Shown here: one piece after another, positions 1 through 7,767 of the stretch | How the letters are laid out: each line of letters starts with the position of its first letter | How positions within the stretch are numbered: the first letter of the stretch is position 1 | DNA from: Actinomycetota bacterium | GTDB taxonomy: Bacteria > Actinomycetota > Actinomycetes > Mycobacteriales > Mycobacteriaceae | DNA: 7,767 nucleotides | Assembly (NCBI GenBank): GCA_005787665.1 | Contig: SYAB01000397.1 | Span: forward strand, 1 to 7,767 | Reading direction: 5' to 3' | Notes under the pieces: model-generated | The model's database searches: none | What the model was told of the DNA's origin: nothing | What the model saw: the letters and a program-made list of their open reading frames with translations, nothing else | Program-made: the position numbers and the translations under genes

Positions 1-3000
1 CCGCGGATGCCGAGGGTCTCCATCAGGTCCAGCCGGTTGCGCAGCGGCAGCGCATCCAGGGCGTCCAGGGCCCGCACGATCACCCACACCGCCATCACGT
101 TGGTGTAGGCGTTGTTGTCGATCCCGTCGTAGGGGGCGTCGGGATACCCGGAGTGGAACTCATCGGGGCCGATGACCCCGCGGATCACATAGCGCCCCTT
201 GGCTTCGTCGAACTCCGCGCGACTGACCCAGAACCGGGCGATCTCGGCGAGCATCTCCGCGCCCTCCTCGATGAGGTAGCGCAGATCGCCGGTCACCTGG
301 TAGTACTGCCAGGCGTTGTAGGCCACCGCGATCCCGATGTGATGCGCCCGCGCGCTGGCATCGGGGTTCCACCGGCCCGAGTTGGGGTTCAGGTGAAGCT
401 TCTGGCTCTCCTCCCGGCCGTCGCTGCCGGACTGCCAGGGGAACATCGCCCCGGCGCAGCCGGCCTCGGCGGCGGCCCGGCGCGCCTCCGGCAGGCGGCG
501 GAACCGGTAGCGCAGCAGCGAGCGGGTGGTGACGGGCGAGCGCAGGTTGAGGACCGGGAAGACGAACAGTTCGTCCCAGAAGATGTGGCCGCGGTAGGCC
601 TCCCCGTGCAGCCCGCGGGCCGGCAGTCCGGCGTCGAGATCCTCGGCCCGGTTGGGCACCGTCTGCAGCAGTTGGAGCATGTGCAGCCGGACCACCCGCA
701 GGGCGTCCGGATTGTCCTCGAAGGCGATGTCGAAGCGCTCCCACAGGTGGGCCCACTCTCGGACGTGTCCATCGCGCAGCTCGCCGTAGCGGCCGAGCCG
801 GGACAGTAACCGGGCGGCGGCGTCACCCGGTTCGGAGATCGCATCGTCGAGGCCGGAGAAGATCGCGGCCATCTTCTCCACCGTCACCGACCCGCCGGCG
901 TCGACCCGGACCACCATGTCGTGGCCGACGCGCCGCGGTTCATCGACGAACCGCAGATCGGCATCCAGACGATTCTCGCCCTGCCACACCGTGGTGCGGG
1001 CTGCCACCGCGATCGGCACCCGCGACTGCACCGTCTGGCAGACCAGCAGGGTGGAATCGCCGGAGAGTTCCCGGGTGGTGGTGGCGACCAGGTGGTCGTC
1101 GGACAGTGCCCGGTAGCGCTCGACGCCGGAGTTGCGAACGTCGCCGTCGATCAGCGACAGGAACTCGACGGTGCCCGACCAATCCTCGGCGAACAGGGTG
1201 GTCTCCAGGGCGCACGCGTGCGGGCAGTGCATGGCAGCGATGCGTCGCTGAACCACGGTGGTGGTTCGGCCCGCGGCATCGCGGAACCGGAATTCCCGGG
1301 TCAGTTCGGCCTGCCGCAGGTCCATGTTCTGCCGGTAGCTCAGCACCTCGGCGGCGTCGATGTCGAACCAGTCGCCGCCGTCGATGCGGAATGTCAGCGA
1401 CAGCCAGTTCGGCAGGTTGACCAGGCTCTCGTTCTCCACCTGCACCCCGGACACCTCGTCGGTCAGCCGGTTGTACAGCCCGGCCGCGTAGGTGCCGGGA
1501 TAGTGGAAGGGCCCGGCGCCGGCCTCCGGGGCGCACCCGCGGGTGACCCGGTAGCCGTTGCCCACCGCGCACAGTGCCTCGCGCAGCCGCTCCTGATCCG
1601 GCAGGTAGCCTCCGAAGGTGAAAGACCAAGGGCTGGAGAGAATCTGGCGATCGATATCGCACTGCTCGACGAGTCGTTCGACGAACTGCCGGACGTGGTC
1701 AGGGTCGTCGAGACAGAACCGCGCGGCGGTGGCCCGATCGCCGTCCTCGGTATGGCGCACCACGATTCCGATACCGTCGTGCAGGACGGCGTCGAAGGCG
1801 TCCTCGTCGGTCAGGTCGTCGCCGAGGAAGATCGGCAGCAGCGGCTCGGGGCCCCGCACCTGCTCGGCGATCCACTCCAGAGTCCGGCCCTTGTCCCAGT
1901 CCAGGTTCGGCCGCAGTTCGACGACCTTGCGTCCGGAGGTCACCTTCAGGCCGCTGGCGCCGCCGACATCATGGACCGCCGCGGTCACCAGGGCGGCGGC
2001 CTCCGGTGCGGCGTTGCGGTAGTGCACGGCGACGGCGTAGCGCTTGTGCTCCACCATCACTCCGGTGATCGGGGCCAGCCGGCGGGTCAGTTCCGCGGCG
2101 GCCTCGGCGAGCACCGGAACCGATTGGGCGGCGGTCTCGTTGTGGTGCAACGTCCCGTCCGGTCCGATGATCTCGAAACCGTGACTGCCGGCGTACCACA
2201 GCCCCGGTATGCCCACCCGCGCCCGGATGTCGTCGAGCCCGCGGCCGGACAGGATGGCCACCGGGTACAGAGCCGCCAGGGCTTTCAGCGCCCGGTCCGC
2301 CCCGGGCACCAGAGTTGCGGCGTCGGGTTCGTCGACGATCGGCGAGAGGGTGCCGTCGAAGTCGAAGAAGATCGCCGGCCGCCGCGCGCCCACCACGCCG
2401 GCCAGCTGGCCGAAGGAGGCCAGGGCGTCGGGGAGGTTCGACATCCGCCGGTCGATGGCGCGCACCTGCACTTCGGCGAGGTCGCCGACCACGACGTCCG
2501 CGCCGCATTCGGCCAGCCGGGTCCCCGCCTGGCCGGTCCGGTCGACGCCGATCACCAGCGCGAAGCCGCCGGTGCGACCGGCCGTCACCCCGGCCTCGGA
2601 GTCCTCGACCACCACGGTCCGCCCGGGCCGGGCGCCGAGCCGGCCCGCGGCCTCCAACAGCATCGCCGGATCCGGCTTGCCGGGCAGGCCGAGATCGGCG
2701 GCGACCACCCCGTCGACCCGGGCGGCGAACAACTCGGCGATCCCGGCCTTCTCCAGCACGGTCGCGCAGTTACGACTGGCAGAGAACACGGCCACCCGGA
2801 CGCCGGCATCGCAGAGCCGCCGGACCAACGCCACGGTGGACCCGAAGACCGGGACGCCGTCGGCGATCGCGGCGGCGAACAACTCCTGCTTGCGGTTGCC
2901 GAGCCCGCAGACCGTCGGGGTCGAACCCGCGTCGTCGGCCGAACCCCAGGGCAGCGACACGCCGCGGGAGGCCAGGAAGTCGCGCACGCCGTCATAGCGC

Positions 3001-3251
3001 GGCTTACCGTCGATGACATGGCGGTAGTCGGCGGGGGTGAACGGGGCGTGGTTCTCGGTCTCCGACGGTGCGCGACCGGCCAGGAACTCGTCGAACATCG
3101 CTGCCCAGGCCGCGGCGTGCAGCGCGGCGGTATCGGTGATGACGCCGTCGAGGTCGAACAGCACGGCATCGTGGAATCGCGGGTCGATCCGCACCCGTTG
3201 CCCCGTATCGGCGACCCCGGCCTGTTCGCCGAACGGGCGATCGCGCACCAT
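1..3251 (-). CDS. otsB1: OtsB1-type three-domain trehalose enzyme (beta-PGM-like HAD + trehalose-6-phosphate phosphatase + GH65), 3' end off the window
   Basis: An uninterrupted minus-strand frame starts at ATG 3251 and runs off the left edge after 1083 codons. Three domains are visible. Residues about 28-270 are a beta-phosphoglucomutase-like HAD domain: nucleophile motif FDLDGV with D33 and D35, a serine motif in VFSASRN, GKPDP, and VVEDSEAG. Residues about 285-525 are a trehalose-6-phosphate phosphatase: DFDGTL with D297 and D299, LSGRGLDDIR, a WDKG lysine, and GDDLTDEDAF with D478 and D479. Residues about 545 onward are GH65: FWDELF with W892 and D893, and GPDEFH, whose E1031 is the expected general acid. 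The order matches Mtb Rv2006 (OtsB1, about 1327 residues by memory), so roughly 245 C-terminal residues are missing, including the phosphate-binding loop. Whether GH65 phosphorolyses or hydrolyses trehalose therefore cannot be read here. No Shine-Dalgarno is seen; a leaderless start is likely. No signal peptide or membrane segment is seen, so it is probably cytoplasmic. It is divergent from the USP gene at 3430. Family assignment is firm; activities are inferred. Confidence 0.93.
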   Translation of the reverse strand, partial: MVRDRPFGEQAGVADTGQRVRIDPRFHDAVLFDLDGVITDTAALHAAAWAAMFDEFLAGRAPSETENHAPFTPADYRHVIDGKPRYDGVRDFLASRGVSLPWGSADDAGSTPTVCGLGNRKQELFAAAIADGVPVFGSTVALVRRLCDAGVRVAVFSASRNCATVLEKAGIAELFAARVDGVVAADLGLPGKPDPAMLLEAAGRLGARPGRTVVVEDSEAGVTAGRTGGFALVIGVDRTGQAGTRLAECGADVVVGDLAEVQVRAIDRRMSNLPDALASFGQLAGVVGARRPAIFFDFDGTLSPIVDEPDAATLVPGADRALKALAALYPVAILSGRGLDDIRARVGIPGLWYAGSHGFEIIGPDGTLHHNETAAQSVPVLAEAAAELTRRLAPITGVMVEHKRYAVAVHYRNAAPEAAALVTAAVHDVGGASGLKVTSGRKVVELRPNLDWDKGRTLEWIAEQVRGPEPLLPIFLGDDLTDEDAFDAVLHDGIGIVVRHTEDGDRATAARFCLDDPDHVRQFVERLVEQCDIDRQILSSPWSFTFGGYLPDQERLREALCAVGNGYRVTRGCAPEAGAGPFHYPGTYAAGLYNRLTDEVSGVQVENESLVNLPNWLSLTFRIDGGDWFDIDAAEVLSYRQNMDLRQAELTREFRFRDAAGRTTTVVQRRIAAMHCPHACALETTLFAEDWSGTVEFLSLIDGDVRNSGVERYRALSDDHLVATTTRELSGDSTLLVCQTVQSRVPIAVAARTTVWQGENRLDADLRFVDEPRRVGHDMVVRVDAGGSVTVEKMAAIFSGLDDAISEPGDAAARLLSRLGRYGELRDGHVREWAHLWERFDIAFEDNPDALRVVRLHMLQLLQTVPNRAEDLDAGLPARGLHGEAYRGHIFWDELFVFPVLNLRSPVTTRSLLRYRFRRLPEARRAAAEAGCAGAMFPWQSGSDGREESQKLHLNPNSGRWNPDASARAHHIGIAVAYNAWQYYQVTGDLRYLIEEGAEMLAEIARFWVSRAEFDEAKGRYVIRGVIGPDEFHSGYPDAPYDGIDNNAYTNVMAVWVIVRALDALDALPLRNRLDLMETLGIR

Positions 3252-3258
3252 GGGCTTG

Positions 3259-3264
3259 ACGATA
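3259..3264 (-). promoter_or_regulatory. Candidate -10 element for the trehalose gene, implying a leaderless mRNA
   Basis: On the minus strand TATCGT reads from 3264 to 3259 and fits TANNNT. A start point 7-8 nt downstream falls on or next to the A of ATG 3251. No Shine-Dalgarno precedes that ATG, so a leaderless transcript, common in mycobacteria, would explain the start. The weaker DosR box would then be centred near -60 and the stronger one near -83, so direct DevR control of this side is less clear than for the USP side. Confidence 0.45.
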
Positions 3265-3301
3265 GGCCACGCCGGGAGCGTCGTTCGGCACGGCTGAGCC
3301 G

Positions 3302-3321
3302 ATCGGGGCCTTCTGGCCGCG
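3302..3321. promoter_or_regulatory. Weaker candidate DosR/DevR box, secondary site
   Basis: The sequence ATCGGGGCCTTCTGGCCGCG matches about 11 of 20 consensus positions and keeps a GGGGCC/GGCC pair of arms. Its centre is 23 bp from that of the stronger box, about two helical turns, which is a common arrangement for cooperative DosR site pairs. On its own it would be too weak to call in GC-rich DNA. Spacing and context are the main support. Confidence 0.35.
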
Positions 3322-3324
3322 CGG

Positions 3325-3344
3325 GTGGGGACCAAGGCCCCCTG
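3325..3344. promoter_or_regulatory. Candidate DosR/DevR box, primary site
   Basis: The sequence GTGGGGACCAAGGCCCCCTG matches the published DosR consensus TTSGGGACTWWAGTCCCSAA at 14 of 20 positions, including all of the GGGAC and CCC core half-sites. It lies between two genes whose Mtb relatives are in the DosR regulon, and devR itself is in the window. Its centre is about 43 bp upstream of the start point predicted for the USP gene from the -10 candidate at 3366. That placement would overlap the -35 region, as expected for a class II activator. Binding is not shown. Confidence 0.72.
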
Positions 3345-3365
3345 ACCGCGGGGATCGGCGGGTCC

Positions 3366-3371
3366 TAGCGT
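3366..3371 (+). promoter_or_regulatory. Candidate -10 element for the USP gene
   Basis: TAGCGT fits the mycobacterial TANNNT -10 pattern. It starts 22 bp past the end of the stronger DosR box and would put transcription start near 3378, giving a 5' leader of about 50 nt before ATG 3430. No clear -35 is seen, as expected if DevR bound at 3325-3344 replaces it. Such hexamers are common by chance, so position is the main argument. Confidence 0.45.
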
Positions 3372-3429
3372 CAACCGCGGAGCCCGCGCCGTCCGCATTC
3401 CACCTCGGCGCGAAGGGGAGAGGAACGAA

Positions 3430-4311
3430 ATGTCCACTGCGGCAAGCACTGCGCCGGTCATCGTCGGCGTGGACGGCTCGTCGGCGTCGAAAGTCGCCGT
3501 CGACTGGGCGGCCCGCGATGCCGTCCGGCGTGGCACCGCGCTCAAGCTCGTCCATGTGCTCAGCCCCCCGGCGGTGATGGCCTTCCCGGAGGTGCCGATG
3601 CCCCCGGGCTACCTGCAGTGGCAAGAGGAGGAGGGCACTCGGCTGCTCGACGCGGCCGCTGCGACGGTCCGGGAGGCTGCCGACGGCGCGACGGTGCACC
3701 TCACCACCGAGATGGTGACCGGGCCGTCGGTGCCGATGCTGGCCGACCTGTCGACCGAGGCGCAGCTGGTCGTGGTGGGCTGCCGGGGCCGAGGGGCACT
3801 GGGCCGGGCGCTGTTGGGTTCCGTCAGCACCGGGTTGGTGCACCACGCCAAGTGCCCGGTGGCGATCATCCACGACGAGGACCCGTTGATGCCGCACCCG
3901 TCGCAGGCGCCGGTCGTCGTCGGCGTGGACGGTTCGCCGGCGTCGGCCCGGGCGGTGGCGATCGCATTCGAGCAGGCCTCCTTCCGCGGTGTCGACCTGG
4001 TGGCCGTGCACGCGTGGAGCGACTCCGGGCTCTTTGAGTTCCCAGGCGCGGACTGGTCGACGTTGCAGGCGCTGGGAGAGCAGACCCTCGGCGAGCAACT
4101 GGCCGGCTGGCAGGAGCGCTACCCCGATGTGCTGGTGCGCCGGGTGGTCGTCGCCGACCGGGCCGCCCACCAGCTGCTCGAGCAGGCCGAGTCGGCGCAG
4201 TTGCTGGTGGTCGGCAGCCACGGCCGTGGCGGTCTCACCGGTGCGCTGCTGGGTTCGGTGAGTACCGCGGTGGTGCACGCCGCCCGGATGCCGGTGATCG
4301 TCGCGCGGTGA
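3430..4311 (+). CDS. Tandem universal stress protein, Rv2005c/Rv2623 type
   Basis: This 293-residue protein has two UspA-type domains, at about 8-148 and 160-293. Each begins with a GVDGS strand-loop (D15 and D167) and ends with a complete G-2x-G-9x-G-S nucleotide-binding motif (G117/G120/G130/S131 and G262/G265/G275/S276), so both domains look able to bind ATP. D15 and G117 fall at the same numbers as the ATP-site residues I recall for Mtb Rv2623. The N-terminal half looks more like Rv2623 (WAARDA, PMPPG) and the C-terminal half more like Rv2005c (GSHGRGGLTG). In Mtb, Rv2005c is likewise divergent from Rv2006/otsB1. The start has a good purine-rich Shine-Dalgarno, GGGGAGAGGA at 3415-3424, 5 nt before ATG. 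No signal peptide is seen, so it is cytoplasmic. Likely role: an ATP-binding dormancy or stress regulator whose molecular target is unknown. DevR control is inferred from the upstream box. Confidence 0.95.
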   Translation: MSTAASTAPVIVGVDGSSASKVAVDWAARDAVRRGTALKLVHVLSPPAVMAFPEVPMPPGYLQWQEEEGTRLLDAAAATVREAADGATVHLTTEMVTGPSVPMLADLSTEAQLVVVGCRGRGALGRALLGSVSTGLVHHAKCPVAIIHDEDPLMPHPSQAPVVVGVDGSPASARAVAIAFEQASFRGVDLVAVHAWSDSGLFEFPGADWSTLQALGEQTLGEQLAGWQERYPDVLVRRVVVADRAAHQLLEQAESAQLLVVGSHGRGGLTGALLGSVSTAVVHAARMPVIVAR

Positions 4312-4315
4312 CGAT

Positions 4316-4340
4316 GCCGGCGTAGCCGGCCGTTAGGCGC

Positions 4341-4343
<3 letters not shown>
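4316..4343. terminator. Candidate bidirectional hairpin between convergent USP and devS genes
   Basis: GCCGGC at 4316-4321 and again at 4325-4330 are self-complementary, giving a perfect 6-bp stem with a GTA loop 5 nt after the USP stop. A second perfect palindrome, TAGGCGCCTA at 4334-4343, contains the devS stop codon (TAG on the minus strand, 4343-4341). There is no T-tract on either side, so this is not a classical intrinsic terminator. Tail-less hairpins have been proposed to act in mycobacteria. GC-rich palindromes also arise by chance, so function is uncertain. Confidence 0.4.
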
Positions 4344-6661
<2,318 letters not shown>

Positions 6662-6669
6662 GGGTGTCA

Positions 6670-6673
6670 CCCT
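6670..6673 (-). promoter_or_regulatory. Ribosome binding site deciding the devR start
   Basis: On the minus strand AGGG lies 8 nt before ATG 6661. It abuts the alternative GTG at 6670 (in fact overlapping its first base) and so could not serve it. This supports the shorter, Mtb-like devR product. Confidence 0.65.
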
Positions 6674-6679
6674 AAACCG

Positions 6680-7504
6680 CTACAGCAGCCGCTGTGGATC
6701 AACCACCAGCACCGACGTATCGGTGTTCTGCAGCGCGGCCCGGCCGGCGCCACTGAGAAGTTCGGCGACCCCGGCGGTGTTGCGGGCCCCGACGACCACC
6801 AGTCCGATCGCGGCGGCGTTGGCTTCCAGGTAGCTCAGACCGCTGCCGGGGACCGCGACCGGTGCCACGTCCAGGTCGGGGTAGCGGGTCCGCCAGTGCT
6901 CCAGGCGGCGGTCCAGTTGGGCGCGGACCATCCGCTCCGGCTCGGCCGCGGCGTCGGGGTCGTATTCGTCGGCCTGCCAGGTACCGAGCACCCGAAGCGG
7001 CGCCCGGCGCATCCGGGCCTCCTCGACGGCGAACTGCAGCACCGCCGCGCTGTCGGGTGTCTGGTCCAGTTGGGCGACGACCCAGCCGGTCTGCGGTCGT
7101 CGACCACCCCGGACCAGCGCGACCGGGCAGTGCGCCGCGGCGATCAACGCGTCGACCGTCGAGCCGAGGCGGTCATGGTCGACGTGTCTGAGTCCGATCG
7201 GTCCGACGCAGATCATCGCCGCGTGCCGGGAGGCCTCCAGCAGTGCCAGCACCGGTCCCGCGGTGGCGACCTCGGTCTGCACCGCGGGCAGGTCGGTCCG
7301 GCCGGAGGACTGCACCGCCGCCGCGGCGGCGTGGACGGCGGCGTGTGCCGCGGCGGGATCGGCGCCGGGTTCGGCGGCGCCGAGGAGTCGCAGCGGCAGA
7401 CCCCGGCCGGTGGCCTCGTCGACGGCCCACAGTGCCGCATCGATCGCAGCCCGGGATCCGTCGATGCCGACAACGATGGAGGCAGGGGTGAATGCGTGCG
7501 CCAT
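6680..7504 (-). CDS. Universal stress protein upstream of devR, with degenerate second domain
   Basis: This 274-residue protein has two UspA-type domains. Domain 1 (about 8-132) opens with VVGIDGS (D15) and has a complete G-2x-G-9x-G-S motif (G101, G104, G114, S115). Domain 2 (about 140-270) has lost the GVDGS strand-loop (VVAQLDQTPDS instead), and its glycine motif is broken (G239 followed by N242), so only domain 1 looks able to bind ATP. By position it replaces Rv3134c, the USP gene ahead of devRS in Mtb. Its C-terminal sequence (LLSGAGRAALQ, VLVVDPQ) and its pfkB neighbour look more like Rv2028c as I remember it. ATG 7504 lies 16 nt after the pfkB stop with only a weak Shine-Dalgarno; an ATG at 7512 is out of frame and stops at once. 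It is probably in one operon with pfkB, devR and devS. Cytoplasmic; molecular role unknown. Confidence 0.93.
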   Translation of the reverse strand: MAHAFTPASIVVGIDGSRAAIDAALWAVDEATGRGLPLRLLGAAEPGADPAAAHAAVHAAAAAVQSSGRTDLPAVQTEVATAGPVLALLEASRHAAMICVGPIGLRHVDHDRLGSTVDALIAAAHCPVALVRGGRRPQTGWVVAQLDQTPDSAAVLQFAVEEARMRRAPLRVLGTWQADEYDPDAAAEPERMVRAQLDRRLEHWRTRYPDLDVAPVAVPGSGLSYLEANAAAIGLVVVGARNTAGVAELLSGAGRAALQNTDTSVLVVDPQRLL

Positions 7505-7520
7505 CAGGCCATTCTGCGCT

Positions 7521-7767
7521 TCAGCCCACGGCCGGGTCGACCTCGGCGGCCGCCGCGGTCCGGGCGAAGAGTCGCTCGGCCTCCTCCCGGGTGCACGGCG
7601 CGGTGCCCGGGGTGAGCAGCATCGCCGCCCCGGCGGCCACCCCGAACCGGACCGCCTCGGTCAGTGGCCACCCCCGGGTCAGCCCGACGGCCACGCCGGC
7701 GACCATCGCGTCCCCGGCTCCCACCCCGCTGCCCGGCGGCACATTCACCGGGGCGAAGCGGTGCGCG
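7521..7767 (-). CDS. pfkB: PfkB-family sugar kinase, C-terminal 81 residues (5' end off the window)
   Basis: The minus-strand frame enters from the right edge and ends at TGA 7523-7521. The visible part holds the ribokinase/PfkB signature GAGDAMVAG, whose Asp (codon 7712-7710) is the catalytic base, followed by the anion-hole and adenine-side helices and AAGAAMLLTPGTA. It resembles the end of Mtb PfkB (Rv2029c), a DosR-regulon phosphofructokinase isozyme, and the following USP gene fits the Rv2029c-Rv2028c pair. The expected reaction is ATP-dependent phosphorylation of fructose-6-phosphate. The substrate-specificity region is off the window, so another PfkB-family sugar kinase is possible. 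The 16-nt gap to the USP gene suggests cotranscription. The frame is open to the window edge, so an internal GTG or ATG is not the real start. Confidence 0.88.
   Translation of the reverse strand, partial: AHRFAPVNVPPGSGVGAGDAMVAGVAVGLTRGWPLTEAVRFGVAAGAAMLLTPGTAPCTREEAERLFARTAAAAEVDPAVG

Noticed and set aside
921..3368. An 815-codon plus-strand open frame antisense to the trehalose enzyme
   Set aside because: Its product has no recognisable domain and is rich in Gly, Arg, His and Gln. The opposite strand encodes three clear enzyme domains with all motifs. It is a GC-skew shadow frame.
3004..4278. A 424-codon minus-strand open frame spanning the trehalose gene start and the USP gene
   Set aside because: It would read through the divergent promoter region and lie antisense to a certain USP gene. 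The product is Arg/His/Gly-rich with no domain.
6662..6670. GTG at 6670 as the devR start, adding three residues (MTP)
   Set aside because: The AGGG ribosome site overlaps this codon, while ATG 6661 has correct spacing and matches the Mtb start.
6842..6862. GGGGACCGCGACC as a further DosR box, within the USP gene upstream of devR
   Set aside because: Only one half-site fits; the second arm does not match the consensus. Too weak in this GC content.

Overview
The window is high-GC DNA with mycobacterial character, most likely from a non-tuberculous Mycobacterium/Mycolicibacterium or a close relative. It carries the dormancy (DosR/DevR) two-component system and genes whose Mycobacterium tuberculosis (Mtb) relatives belong to the DosR hypoxia regulon. 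All comparisons with Mtb proteins are from memory, not from a search.

Layout, left to right. (1) Positions 1-3251, minus strand: a very long multidomain trehalose enzyme of the OtsB1 (Rv2006) type. Its 3' end lies off the left edge. Its order is an N-terminal beta-phosphoglucomutase-like HAD domain, a trehalose-6-phosphate phosphatase, then a GH65 glycoside phosphorylase/hydrolase. (2) Positions 3252-3429: a divergent intergenic region with a good DosR-box candidate, a weaker one 23 bp away, and a TANNNT -10 candidate facing each gene. (3) Positions 3430-4311, plus strand: a tandem-domain universal stress protein (USP) of the Rv2005c/Rv2623 type. (4) Positions 4312-4340: a short convergent gap with a GC hairpin. 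(5) Positions 4341-7767, minus strand, read right to left: a tightly packed series pfkB (5' end off the right edge) - USP - devR - devS, with gaps of 16 and 18 nt and then a 1-nt stop/start overlap.

How the genes may work together. DevS is a GAF-domain sensor kinase with the expected haem-ligand histidine. It should phosphorylate DevR at D54, and DevR should bind boxes such as the one between the USP and trehalose genes. The metabolic genes suggest a hypoxia-linked carbon route: trehalose-6-phosphate to trehalose, then to glucose plus beta-glucose-1-phosphate if the GH65 domain is a phosphorylase, then to glucose-6-phosphate, with PfkB acting downstream in glycolysis. The sequence supports the domains; the pathway is inference.

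The most notable points are these: gene sets that sit in three separate loci in Mtb (Rv2005c/Rv2006, Rv2028c/Rv2029c, Rv3132c/Rv3133c) lie together here; the N-terminal HAD domain has a full catalytic motif set, whereas the Mtb protein as I remember it is degraded; and the sensor has a DosT-like glycine where DosS has a glutamate, although it is encoded next to devR.
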